Below are positions 46,041 through 55,258 of a stretch of DNA of 64,000 nt, piece after piece. The stretch is from CAYSUS01 sp964434165 (GTDB lineage: Bacteria; Planctomycetota; Planctomycetia; Pirellulales; Thermoguttaceae): assembly GCA_964434165.1 (NCBI GenBank), contig CAYSUS010000036.1:1-64000 (forward strand), written 5' to 3'. Every line of letters starts with the position of its first letter. Position 1 is the stretch's first letter. Made by a program: the position numbers and the translations under genes. The notes beneath the pieces were generated by a model. It did no database searches. It was not told where the DNA came from and saw only the letters and a program-made list of their open reading frames with translations.

Positions 46041-47231
46041 ATGGACACCGTCAATCGTGCCAGGGCTTTCACCTTGGTGGAAGTTCTCGTGGTCATCGCC
46101 ATCATCAGCCTTCTGGCGGCGATTCTGCTCCCGGCGCTGCAGCGAGCGAGAAGCGCCGCTCGAAATGCCCAGGATAAGACGAACCTCCGTCAACTCGGGG
46201 TCGGCCTGATACAGTTCTCCAACCGCGATCCGGGCAGCCGCTTCTGCTCCGGGGCGTTCGACTTCTACCGCGATGGCTGTCCCGACACATACGGGTGGGT
46301 CGCGGACCTGGTCAACATGGGCGTTTGCCAGCCCGGCGACCTGCTCAACCCGGGAGCCACGGAGAAGAGCATCGAGGGCTTTGCGGATCTTCTCGCAGCA
46401 CCGAAGGATAATGCTCAGCCTTTGGATGGTGGCGATATCCAAAGGCTCGGCCAAGGTGCTTGTGGAAAGGGCGCGACGTTCCCTAGCGGAGCGTGGGCGG
46501 GGCTCTTCGACGGGACGACGAAAGACGATCCCGCCAGGGCAGAGTTCCTGGCCGATCACTTCTTCGACAAGGGATACAACACCAACTACGTCGCGAGCTG
46601 GTTTCTCGTTCGGGGGGCGGTGAAGCTCCGGTTTGAAAGCGACGAGTGGCGTTTCGTGAACACGCCCTCAGGGGTCACCGCGCGCGGGCTGGACGGGACA
46701 TTCGGCCCTTTGACCCGACGCGCCGTTGACAACGGGATGATTTCTGCCAGCAAGATTCCCCTCTTGGGCGATGGGGCTCCTGCCGATTCCAGAAAGGCGC
46801 TGGTCACGATCGGAATCCCGGGCTATCTCGAGAACGGGGATTGGCTCGTCAGGTCGTTCAACTTGGGCCCCGCTGTGTACAACCCGGACTCGGAAGTGAT
46901 AGAGCACCTGGAAGAAGACGCGCTCTTGACGCCCCAGGTGGAGTGCGAGCGCAGTGACACGGCCTGCAACCCGGCCGACACTACCGAGACCGACCACGGA
47001 TGGCTTCAAGACACGCGAGGATGGTACGCCGTGCATGGCAAGACCTGCAACATCCTCATGGCCGACGGCGCGGTGAAGGAGTTCTACGACGAGAACAGCG
47101 ATGGATTCCTCAACCCGGGGTTTCCCGTCCAGGTTGGTCATTCGGTTGGTTACGAAGCGGGCGACGTTGAGTTGCCGCCCGAGGAGATTTGGAGCGGTAT
47201 GTTCCTCGAGAAGGTACGGGACTTCTATTGA
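46041..47231 (+). CDS. Prepilin-type N-terminal methylation (DUF1559-like) pseudopilin
   Basis: The 396-residue protein starts at ATG 46041, with AGGAGA 7 bases upstream. MDTVNRARAFTLVEVLVVIAIISLLAAILLPALQRARSAARNAQ, cut as usual at A/FTLVE, is the type IV prepilin signal followed by the assembly helix; K/T-NLRQLGVGLIQFSN begins the DUF1559-like body. WYAVHGKTCNILMADGAVKEFYD is the typical closing motif of this planctomycete-rich family, in which an HG-x-NxLFxDGHV strand ends the domain. Such proteins are processed by prepilin peptidase and may assemble in a type II/IV-like filament. The upstream ATG-like start at 46014 lies in a weaker context. Confidence 0.9.
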   Translation: MDTVNRARAFTLVEVLVVIAIISLLAAILLPALQRARSAARNAQDKTNLRQLGVGLIQFSNRDPGSRFCSGAFDFYRDGCPDTYGWVADLVNMGVCQPGDLLNPGATEKSIEGFADLLAAPKDNAQPLDGGDIQRLGQGACGKGATFPSGAWAGLFDGTTKDDPARAEFLADHFFDKGYNTNYVASWFLVRGAVKLRFESDEWRFVNTPSGVTARGLDGTFGPLTRRAVDNGMISASKIPLLGDGAPADSRKALVTIGIPGYLENGDWLVRSFNLGPAVYNPDSEVIEHLEEDALLTPQVECERSDTACNPADTTETDHGWLQDTRGWYAVHGKTCNILMADGAVKEFYDENSDGFLNPGFPVQVGHSVGYEAGDVELPPEEIWSGMFLEKVRDFY

Positions 47232-47255
47232 CCCCTGCGCTTGGTGCTCTAAGGC

Positions 47256-50200
47256 ATGCCGAAGGCCCCCGATCTTAAGCCCCGTTCGCGTCGCCGCCCC
47301 GGGCCGAGGAAGTCAGGAGTCGGCGATCCGCCGAGTGCTGTAGCGAAGGCCGGATCCCGGGCCCCAGTTCTTGTCGTGGGCCTCTCCGTCTGTCTCTTCC
47401 TGTCTGGGGTCAGCGCCCTGGCATTCCAGGTCGCGTGGTTTCGGGAGCTGCGTTTGGTGTTCGGGGCCTCGACCGCGGCGAATGCGGCCGTGCTCGCGAT
47501 CTTCATGGGAGGCCTGGGACTTGGAAGCGCGGTGCTGGGCAAGCTCGCCGACCGGATCGAATCGCCCGTGCGACTCTATGCGGTGCTTGAAGTACTGATC
47601 GCACTGGCCGCCGCCGCGAGCCCGTTTCTCATTGGCTGGATCGGCTCCGTCTATGTCGCCATGGGCGGTCAGTCGGCCCTTGGCCTGTTTGGGGCGTGGG
47701 CCGTTCGCCTTGCGCTTTCGGCGATCGTTCTGGGCGTTCCCACGTTTCTGATGGGCGGCACGCTGCCTGCCGCCGCCCGCGCCGTCACTTCTTCCGAAGA
47801 TCGGAACCGGCGCGTCGTCGGCTTCATGTACGGCACGAACACCATCGGTGCAGTCTGCGGCGTTGTGGCCTGCACGTTCTGGCTTCTGCCCGCGGTCGGG
47901 ACCAGGACCTCCCTCTGGGTGGCCTGTCTCCTGAATCTCGTCGTCGCGGCGATGGCCTTCGGGCTGGCGCGCCGATTCGCGAGTGCGCGTTGCGGGCAGC
48001 CTGCCTATGGAAGTACGGAGGCCCCCGTTCCAGCCGCCCACGTCTCCACTCGGTCTGCCCCGCTATGGCTGCTCTACGCCTCGGCGGCCACGGTGGGCTT
48101 CGTCTTCTTCCTTATGGAGCTGGTCTGGTATCGGATGTTCGCGCCGATCCTCGGTGGCACGACGTACACATTCGGGATCATCTTGGCCGTGGCGCTGGCC
48201 GGGATCGGGTTAGGCGGTGCGCTGTATCCCGCCCTCTTCCGTCGCATACGGCCGGATGCGCTCACCCTCGCATTGACTTGTGTACTGGAGGCCGTTTGCG
48301 TCGGGTTTCCATATTGGCTCGGCGATCAACTGGCGCTCTGGACGCTACGGATTCAGCAGGCCGCGACGGGGTTCACCGAGACCTCCCTGGGGTGGGCCGC
48401 CATCGCCGCCATCGCCGTGTTTCCGGCTGCCTTCATCAGCGGCCTGCAGTTTCCGCTGCTCGTTGCCCTGGTGGGCAGCGGACGAGAGCGGGTCGGTCGC
48501 GAGGTCGGGGTGACAGCGGCCTTCAACACACTTGGGGCAATAGCGGGTTCGCTGGCGGGCGGTTTCGGACTCCTCCCGCTCTTGACGGCCCCCGGCGCAT
48601 GGAAGGCAGCGGCTCTCGTGTTGGTGGCGTTGGGATTCCTCTGGACCTTGCTTTGGTTCCAGAAGGCCAGAAGTCGGCTTTGGGCTATCGCACCGTTCGC
48701 CGGGATCGCGACTGCCGTCTTCTTGCTCGTAGCCGATGGTCCGACAGCCGCTTGGCGGCACAGTGCGATCGGAGCCGGACGCACGGAACCTCCCGAAGCG
48801 CGTCCCAACGAGGTGAAGCGGTGGCAAAATGACAGGCGTAGGAAGATCGTCTGGGAGGCGGAGGGGGTCGAGGCTAGTGTGGCAATCGAGGTGTCGGGCG
48901 GCATCTCCTTTTGGATCAACGGCAAGTGCGATGGACATGCCGTCGGCGACGTCGGCACACAGATGATGCTCGGGCTCCTGCCCGCGGCCCTCCACCCCGC
49001 TCCAAAGACCGCGTTCGTCGTAGGCCTGGGAACCGGAGAGACGGCGGGGTGGCTCGCCGAAGTGGAGGGTATCGAGCGCGTGGACGTCGCCGAGCTCGAG
49101 CCCGCCGTGAATGAGATGGCTCGCCGGTGCGCCCTGGTCAACCACAACGTGCTGGAGCATCCCCGCGTCCGGTGCGTCTACAACGACGCGCGCGAGATCC
49201 TTCTCACATCCTCGCGGCGCTACGACGTTATCTCTTCGGAGCCTTCCAATCCCTACCGCGCCGGCATCGCCAGCCTCTTCACGCGTGAGTTCTACGAGTC
49301 GGCCCGCTCGCGCCTGACCGAGGACGGCATCTTCACCCAATGGCTGCAGGGGTACGAGGTGGACCGAGCCACCGTCGGCTCCGTCATCGCCACACTCAAG
49401 GCCGTATTTCCTCACGTCCAGGTGTGGCAATCGAAGAGCAACGACATGCTCCTCGTATGCTCGATCACACCGCTAGAGCACGAGGCATCGACGCTTCGTG
49501 CGAGGATTGCCACTGAGCCATACCGATCGGCGCTAGCGGCTGGGTGGCGCGTCGTCGATCTGGAGGGGTTTCTCTCGCGATTCGTGGCGGGAGAAGAGGC
49601 GGCCTCCCGTTGGGTCAGCGACACCGGAGGCCAACTGAACACGGACGATCTCAATCTCATCGAGTACGGATTTGCCCGCACGTTGGGCCGGGCGACCGAC
49701 TTCGACGTGGCCGTATTGCGGGAAACGGCGATTGCGTGCGGCAGTCATCGGCCGGCGGTCGCCGGGGACGTTGACTGGCGGCGCGTGGAGGGCCATCGTC
49801 AGATTATGCGGGCCATCACGGAGAGCAAGCTGACTATGCCTCCGGAGCCGACCGCCGAGCAGAAGACTCGGAGCCGCGTGCTAACACACTATCTTCGCTC
49901 GGACCTGGCAGAAGCCACAGGAGCTTGGGAGCAATCGCTGTACGAACCGCTCCATCCCACGGAGACGACCCTGTTGGCTCTTTCCTACGCGCACCAAGGT
50001 AGCGTGAAGGCCGACCCATTGATCGAGCGGGTGGCCGGCTTCTCGGAAACCGAGGCCAGAGCGCTCCGCGCTTACCTCCACTGGCGTCGGGGTGAGATTC
50101 AAGACGCCACCGCGGAGCTCGAGGCGTTCCTCCTGGGCGCACGACGGAATCCTTGGTTCTTCTCCCATTTGAACGACGTTGTCTTTGATGTCGCTGTCGG

Positions 50201-50489
50201 CTTGGCCGTGAGAGATCCGAGAACCGCCCGGCGGCTCTACGAGACCCTGGATCGGTCCTTCGCCGTGTGGCACTGCGAGGGTCAGCGGTTGAATGCCCTT
50301 TGCACGATCGCGGAGATGCTCGGACCCGCCGAGGCGGCCCATTGCGCGGAACTGTTTGAACCGCACGTCCCCTGGATGGAACCGTTCCTGCGCTATCGAA
50401 GCAGGGCGTACTCCGCCACCAACCACCCCCTCAAGCGACGGGCCGAATTGGAGCTTGAGGAGTTCCTGCGTAACCAGTTAGCCGAGTGA
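47256..50489 (+). CDS. Fused membrane transporter-like / spermidine-synthase-like protein with helical C-terminus
   Basis: The 1077-residue protein has an N-terminal half with ten or more membrane segments. One block is VLVVGLSVCLFLSGVSALAFQVAWFREL, typical of 'fused MFS/spermidine synthase' proteins, and GGLGLGSAVLGKLADR is the MFS-like turn. The soluble domain (~550-800) has the Rossmann aminopropyltransferase fold: AFVVGLGTGETAGWLAE, VDVAELEPAVNEMARR, YDVISSEPSNPYRAGIASLFTREFYESARSRL. The usual catalytic Asp region reads SSEPSNP, as in non-polyamine members. The last ~250 residues are alpha-helical and TPR-like. Function in this family is unknown; polyamine synthesis is unlikely. Confidence 0.87.
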   Translation: MPKAPDLKPRSRRRPGPRKSGVGDPPSAVAKAGSRAPVLVVGLSVCLFLSGVSALAFQVAWFRELRLVFGASTAANAAVLAIFMGGLGLGSAVLGKLADRIESPVRLYAVLEVLIALAAAASPFLIGWIGSVYVAMGGQSALGLFGAWAVRLALSAIVLGVPTFLMGGTLPAAARAVTSSEDRNRRVVGFMYGTNTIGAVCGVVACTFWLLPAVGTRTSLWVACLLNLVVAAMAFGLARRFASARCGQPAYGSTEAPVPAAHVSTRSAPLWLLYASAATVGFVFFLMELVWYRMFAPILGGTTYTFGIILAVALAGIGLGGALYPALFRRIRPDALTLALTCVLEAVCVGFPYWLGDQLALWTLRIQQAATGFTETSLGWAAIAAIAVFPAAFISGLQFPLLVALVGSGRERVGREVGVTAAFNTLGAIAGSLAGGFGLLPLLTAPGAWKAAALVLVALGFLWTLLWFQKARSRLWAIAPFAGIATAVFLLVADGPTAAWRHSAIGAGRTEPPEARPNEVKRWQNDRRRKIVWEAEGVEASVAIEVSGGISFWINGKCDGHAVGDVGTQMMLGLLPAALHPAPKTAFVVGLGTGETAGWLAEVEGIERVDVAELEPAVNEMARRCALVNHNVLEHPRVRCVYNDAREILLTSSRRYDVISSEPSNPYRAGIASLFTREFYESARSRLTEDGIFTQWLQGYEVDRATVGSVIATLKAVFPHVQVWQSKSNDMLLVCSITPLEHEASTLRARIATEPYRSALAAGWRVVDLEGFLSRFVAGEEAASRWVSDTGGQLNTDDLNLIEYGFARTLGRATDFDVAVLRETAIACGSHRPAVAGDVDWRRVEGHRQIMRAITESKLTMPPEPTAEQKTRSRVLTHYLRSDLAEATGAWEQSLYEPLHPTETTLLALSYAHQGSVKADPLIERVAGFSETEARALRAYLHWRRGEIQDATAELEAFLLGARRNPWFFSHLNDVVFDVAVGLAVRDPRTARRLYETLDRSFAVWHCEGQRLNALCTIAEMLGPAEAAHCAELFEPHVPWMEPFLRYRSRAYSATNHPLKRRAELELEEFLRNQLAE

Positions 50490-50600
50490 GGGAGTCACCA
50501 CCTGCATCGCAAGTCGCCCAGAAGCCGTCTCCCCATCGACACGTATCCGTGCGGCCAGCTCGCCTCCCATACCAGCCGGCGGCCCAGAGAGTACCTCCCG

Positions 50601-51500
50601 TCAAGCGGATGCGTCTGCCGAGGCCGTCTCCGTTGCCGTAGAGACGGGGGCTGCCAATCGGACCCCGTGGACGGTCGTTCGAATGACGCTTCCGTGTGAA
50701 GGGTGCGGCCGAGCAGTGGTAACCCGTCGCGACGCCACGTACTCGCGCGGGTAGAGGAGCTTGCCGACGCGCCTGACGGCCAAGTCCAAGAGAGTGTGCG
50801 TTACGGAAGCAATGTTCTTGAACTTCAGCGCGGTGGACTGGCCGTGCTTCTGCTCATAGTCCCAGACGCCTACCTCCGCGAAGCTGAGTCCCTCGTCGAG
50901 CAAGCGGGTCAGCAAGTCCGCCTGAATCCCGAAGCCGCGGTAGTTGCCGTGCCACCTCATCACGTCGTAACGCCGAGCCAGGATGAGTCCGTTGTAGTAC
51001 CGGATGCGATGTCCGCTAATGAGGTTGACCAGTCGCGTGTATGCTCCGGAGAGCGTGTTGCGGAACCACGTCCGCCCCGTGTCGTTGACGTAATACGGAA
51101 CAACGACGTCGGCCGCGCCGACGTGGCGAAACACTTCCACAAGCGTTTCCCGAGGCTCGCTGTTGTCCCCACATATGACCCGGTAGTACTCGCCCCGACC
51201 CAAGTAGGCCCCCTGCACATAGCAGTAACCGAAGCCCTGATTCGTCTCGTTAACGTAGAGCTGGATCGGCAGGTCCGGATGCTCCCTCTGAAAGTGCTCC
51301 ACTGCGGCGACGGAACCGTCGGTAGAAGCGTCGTCGATGACGAGAACCTCCCAGGAGAAGAAGAACTCCCGCACCGCCGATACCAGCGACTTCAGCGTCT
51401 CCGCTATCCGACCCTCCTCGTTGTAGCAGGGCACAAGAAGAGTCAGGTCCAACTCGGACAACACCGGAACGTTGCTTTCCATAGTCGCTCTTGCCGACAT
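50601..51500 (-). CDS. GT2-family glycosyltransferase
   Basis: About 299 residues from ATG 51500; ATG 51482 and TTG 51548 are alternatives. LTLLVPCYNEEGRIAETLKSLVSAV and WEVLVIDDASTDGSVAAVEHF give the GT-A nucleotide-binding strands, and YYRVICGDNSEPRETLVEVFRH is the position of the DxD motif, here GDNSE. YYNGLILARRYDVMRWHGNYRGFGIQADLLTRLLDEG fits the acceptor half. No C-terminal membrane segment was seen, unlike the GT2 at 32239. It is the only minus-strand gene between 12 and 64 kb and is followed by a 330-base divergent spacer. Confidence 0.85.
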   Translation of the reverse strand: MSARATMESNVPVLSELDLTLLVPCYNEEGRIAETLKSLVSAVREFFFSWEVLVIDDASTDGSVAAVEHFQREHPDLPIQLYVNETNQGFGYCYVQGAYLGRGEYYRVICGDNSEPRETLVEVFRHVGAADVVVPYYVNDTGRTWFRNTLSGAYTRLVNLISGHRIRYYNGLILARRYDVMRWHGNYRGFGIQADLLTRLLDEGLSFAEVGVWDYEQKHGQSTALKFKNIASVTHTLLDLAVRRVGKLLYPREYVASRRVTTARPHPSHGSVIRTTVHGVRLAAPVSTATETASADASA

Positions 51501-51824
51501 CGGTTTGCGAACGGCCCCAACCACGCTCTGAAGCGCACTCCACGACAACCCAGGGGCTCAGTCCAATTTCGTCAGGCTAGGCGTTGTTCCGCCAGGCAGC
51601 AAGACTTCGCGGGTTCGGTTCACAGAACGCTAACCGATTTGCGCTTTCCTAACCTCTTCAGGGGCCAGGCCGCGCTGTCGTGTGGCCTTGGCTGGGTGGG
51701 CCGCTAGGGTGGTTTCTACTTCGGTTGCCGGTCGTTCGCGCGGCGCCCGCCTGACACGACGCACCCCGCCCCCCCCTCTCGCGGGCGCAGCTTGCGACGG
51801 GGAGGTGTCCTGCTCCGCGCCCCT
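51501..51824. other. Divergent spacer between the GT2 and GT39-like genes
   Basis: About 324 bases with no convincing gene. It must contain the promoters of both divergent genes, but I see no clear box pair. The right half is very GC-rich. Confidence 0.4.
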
Positions 51825-54083
51825 ATGATCAAACGCCCCGAAGCCCAGCGCGCGATTGCCCGAAGGCCGGGCCGCCGCGCACCCCGCCAGCAGCCGGTCT
51901 CGGCGGTCCGGGGCAAGCCGATCACCGCGGTGCAGGCCGTGCTGGCCGGATGCGCGCTGCTCGCCTTTGGCGTTTCGTGCTATAGCGCGGCGTGGACGAA
52001 GAACGGAACCTACGATGAAGTCGCGCACGTGAGTACAGGATGCTCCTTTTGGCGGATGGGCGACTTCCGGATGGCCCCCGAGGCCGTGCTCGCGCAGCGG
52101 TGGCTATCGTTACCGGTGTATCTCGGGCCGTTTGAGACGCCCGCGCTCGATCATCCCGCGTGGCGTCAGGCGGCGGACTGGCAGTTCGCCGACGAATTCG
52201 TCTACCAGGGGGATAACGATGCGGACGCGATCTTCCGACGGGCCCGGGCGATGAATGTTATCCTGGGGATCGCGCTAGGCGTCGTCGTGTGGCGATGGTC
52301 CGCGTCGCTGTTCGGCGAGCCGGGCGGCCTGGTTTCGCTGGGGCTGTTCGCCTTCTCGCCCACCATGCTGGCCCACGCCGGTTTGGCCACGATCGACGTG
52401 GCGGCTGGCCTCGGCTTCACCGCGTGCAGCTGGACCCTATGGGGCATCTTGCACCGCGTCACGCCCTGGCGAGTCCTGGCTAGTGCCTTGCTTCTCGGCG
52501 GGTTCTTCGTGACCAAATTCTCCGTTGTGGTGATGGTCCCGATTGCCGCCGCGCTTGTGGCCGTGCGCCTTCTCGCCGGAGGCCCGCTCGAAATCCAGTT
52601 CGGCAGGTTCTCGCGGCAAGTCGTGAACCTTCGGGGCCAGGCCGCGTGGATCGTCGGGCTGATTTCAGTGCACGCGGTCGTGGCCTGGATCGTCATCTGG
52701 GCTGCGTTCTCTTTCCGCTTCGCGATGTTCAACAACGCTTTGCCGGGCAATCCCGCCCCGGAGCGCCTGATCTGGTTCGAGCTGGAGGAGGGCGCCACCG
52801 GGGCCGTTCGGCAGACCGTCGAGTGGGCGATCGAGTCGCGGCTGCTCCCGGAAGGGTACTTGCTGGCGTTTCTCAACACGATCGCAGGTTCGGAGTTGCG
52901 GGCCACCTTCCTGAATGGCCACTATAGCGAGACCGGGTTCGTGTCCTTCTTCCCCTACTGCCTGGGCGTGAAGACGCCTCTGCCGCTATTCGGCTTGTTG
53001 TGCCTCTCCCTATTGGGGGCCACCTACGCCTGCCGCCACGATCCGCGTGCGTGGGTGCACGGGCAGCCTCCCCGCCAGACGCAATCGTCCCGCCTGCGGT
53101 GCGCGCTGTCGGTGGCTTATGCCCTCACTCCCCTGTGGGCGCTTCTCGTCGTGTACTGGTCGTTTGCCATCGGCAGTAAGATCAACATCGGTCACCGCCA
53201 CATCCTTCCGACCTATCCCGCGATGTTCGTCCTCGCTGGCGGGTCCGCCTGCTGGCTGCGGCGCGGCGCGAAGGATCCGCGCGTGTCGTTGGCCGCTGGC
53301 TGGCCGAGCCGCATGTTGGCGGGATCAACCGTCGCGTTCCTGTCCTTGTTCATCGCCGAATCGCTCCTCACGTGGCCCCATTACCTCGCTTACTTCAACG
53401 TGGCCGCCGGTGGATCTGCCAACGGATACAAGCATCTGGTCGACAGCTCCCTGGACTGGGGGCAGGATCTTCGAGCGCTCAAGGCGTGGCTCGATGAGAA
53501 CGGCCACCAGGGTCCCGCCTCACAGCCGGTGTACCTCGCCTACTTCGGCACCGCGGACCCCGAATACTACAACATCTGCGCCACGCCGCTTCCAGGAGAC
53601 CTTCGCGGTCGGGCTCCCCTGGGGGCCGTGTGGAAGCCCGGGCTTTACTGTATCAGCGCCACGGACCTTCAATCCAACTTCATGACCGGCGTCTACGGCA
53701 GGTGGACGGACACCAACGAGAAGATCTACCGCGAGCTGCTGGCCACCGTGGGCACCTTTGACCGTACCCAAGACGATCCTCGAGCGCGAGAGGCGCTGAT
53801 CCGACAGCATGGCCTGGAGTTCTGGAGGCGCGCGCGCGCGAATCTCGACATGGCGAGACTCGCGCGATTGCTGGCGTACCTGCGCGAGTCCCGCCCGGCG
53901 GCGCGGATCAACTACACCATCTTCGTGTTCCAGTTGAGTCAGGAGGATCTGGATCGAGCTCAGTTCGGGCCGCCGCCCGAGAGCGGCTGCGAACCCCTGG
54001 CGTCGCGCGAACGTACGTTCTTCAGGCGGTGGCACATGACGCAGGTTCCCCACGACGACCGACCAGGCACGTGCACCGGATAA
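51825..54083 (+). CDS. GT39/ArnT-like membrane glycosyltransferase
   Basis: The 752-residue protein begins at ATG 51825; the frame is open to 51792. A basic cytoplasmic tail (~40 residues) precedes the first membrane segment, VLAGCALLAFGVSCYSAAW. TKNGTYDEVAHVSTGCSFWRMGDFRM holds the acidic DE pair of PMT-superfamily outer loops. About ten segments follow, then NIGHRHILPTYPAMFVLAGGSACWL, a conserved sequence of this family, and a long extracytoplasmic C-terminal part (HLVDSSLDWGQDLRALKAWLDENG) seen in other GT39-like proteins of bacteria. It likely uses a polyprenyl-phosphate sugar. Acceptor unknown. Confidence 0.82.
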   Translation: MIKRPEAQRAIARRPGRRAPRQQPVSAVRGKPITAVQAVLAGCALLAFGVSCYSAAWTKNGTYDEVAHVSTGCSFWRMGDFRMAPEAVLAQRWLSLPVYLGPFETPALDHPAWRQAADWQFADEFVYQGDNDADAIFRRARAMNVILGIALGVVVWRWSASLFGEPGGLVSLGLFAFSPTMLAHAGLATIDVAAGLGFTACSWTLWGILHRVTPWRVLASALLLGGFFVTKFSVVVMVPIAAALVAVRLLAGGPLEIQFGRFSRQVVNLRGQAAWIVGLISVHAVVAWIVIWAAFSFRFAMFNNALPGNPAPERLIWFELEEGATGAVRQTVEWAIESRLLPEGYLLAFLNTIAGSELRATFLNGHYSETGFVSFFPYCLGVKTPLPLFGLLCLSLLGATYACRHDPRAWVHGQPPRQTQSSRLRCALSVAYALTPLWALLVVYWSFAIGSKINIGHRHILPTYPAMFVLAGGSACWLRRGAKDPRVSLAAGWPSRMLAGSTVAFLSLFIAESLLTWPHYLAYFNVAAGGSANGYKHLVDSSLDWGQDLRALKAWLDENGHQGPASQPVYLAYFGTADPEYYNICATPLPGDLRGRAPLGAVWKPGLYCISATDLQSNFMTGVYGRWTDTNEKIYRELLATVGTFDRTQDDPRAREALIRQHGLEFWRRARANLDMARLARLLAYLRESRPAARINYTIFVFQLSQEDLDRAQFGPPPESGCEPLASRERTFFRRWHMTQVPHDDRPGTCTG

Positions 54084-54114
54084 CCCGCGCCTGCGCGAGA
54101 CGGAAGGCACCCAA

Positions 54115-55137
54115 TTGAAGAAACTTGCGGCTCGACTCGTTCGCTGGGCCATTCCCCTGGCGATATTGGCATATCTCGTCCACCAGGTGCGCAGCGAGTC
54201 CGGCCAATTGCCCCTCACTCTCGGTGTCGCGTGCTGGCCTGCCCTCGGGCTGGCCTTGGCCGCGGTGCTTTTCGCCACGCTGCTGGCGATTCTCAGGTGG
54301 TGGCTGCTGGTGCGCGCGCTCCAGTTCGATTTCCGTCCACACGACGCGCTCCGCCTCGGTTTCCTGGGCGAGTTGATGAGCTTCGTCGCCCTGGGGCCCG
54401 TGGGAAGCGACGTAGTCAAGTGTGTCTTTCTCACACGGCGCTGCCCAGGGCGCCGCGCTCGGGCTGCGGCGACGGTTCTGGCCGACCGCGTGGTGGGCCT
54501 GTACTGCCTCCTCCTTCTCGCGACGGCATCGCTGTTCCTGCTGCGGTCGCTGCACCCCTCCGCCGCTATGCCCCTGCCCGAATGGTTCGGGCCGGCCCTC
54601 CTGGGGTTCACACTCGCCGGCGGGTTATCCGTTGCGATATTGATGTCTCCCTGGGTGCCGCACGAGTCGCTCGCAAGCTGGGTGGGCCGTCTGCCCTGGG
54701 CGGGTCCCACGGCGGCTGAATTGGTCCGCGCCGCGGACGCGTACCGACGTCGTCCCCTCGCGCTGGTTGGCGCGGCAGCGCTCAGTCTGGCGGTGCACGG
54801 GGTCCTGGCGGTCAGTCTCTTCCTGATCGCCCTGGCTTTGGTGCCAAGCCCTCCGAACCTGGGAAGCCACTTCACCATCATGCCGCTGGCAACGGCGAGC
54901 GGCGTCCTGCCGCTGCCCGCCAACGGTCTCGGCGCGTTCGAGTTCATCCTGGAGAGTACGTACCGATCGGCCCGCGAGGCGGCCCCGATCCCTGGGCAGG
55001 GCATTGTCGTCGCGGCTGGGTACAGGCTGGTGTCCCTCATCGTGGCCGGCGTTGGCGCCGGGGCCTATCTCGCCTACCGTCAAGATCTTAGCGCCGCGCT
55101 GCAGCAGTCCGAGACGGTCGGAGAGACGACGGGATGA
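54115..55137 (+). CDS. UPF0104/AglD-like flippase-domain membrane protein
   Basis: The 340-residue protein starts at TTG 54115 (MKKLAARLVRWAIPLAILAYLVHQVRS). It has about eight membrane segments. LGFLGELMSFVALGPVGSDVVKCVFLTRRCPGRRARAAATVLADRVVGLYCLLLLA matches the classic G-x-D-x-x-K and DR-x-x-G blocks of the lysylphosphatidylglycerol-synthase transmembrane/UPF0104 family, and PLPANGLGAFEFIL is the C-terminal block. It is a clearer family member than the protein at 35729. It ends 30 bases after a GT39-like gene begins... its upstream neighbour stops at 54083, so both could share one transcript. Confidence 0.86.
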   Translation: MKKLAARLVRWAIPLAILAYLVHQVRSESGQLPLTLGVACWPALGLALAAVLFATLLAILRWWLLVRALQFDFRPHDALRLGFLGELMSFVALGPVGSDVVKCVFLTRRCPGRRARAAATVLADRVVGLYCLLLLATASLFLLRSLHPSAAMPLPEWFGPALLGFTLAGGLSVAILMSPWVPHESLASWVGRLPWAGPTAAELVRAADAYRRRPLALVGAAALSLAVHGVLAVSLFLIALALVPSPPNLGSHFTIMPLATASGVLPLPANGLGAFEFILESTYRSAREAAPIPGQGIVVAAGYRLVSLIVAGVGAGAYLAYRQDLSAALQQSETVGETTG

Positions 55138-55258
55138 GACGGGCCCTCATGCGCCTTGATCGGTGGCTGCAAAGCGAATGCTCCATGGCGCTCCGGCTCT
55201 CCGGCCTTTCGCCGGCCGGCCCGGTTCGTCAGTCGTGCATGCATCCATAGAGCCGTCC

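Noticed and set aside
47256..50489. Polyamine biosynthesis enzyme
   Set aside because: Fusion to a transporter-like membrane half and the SSEPSNP motif match non-polyamine members of the family.
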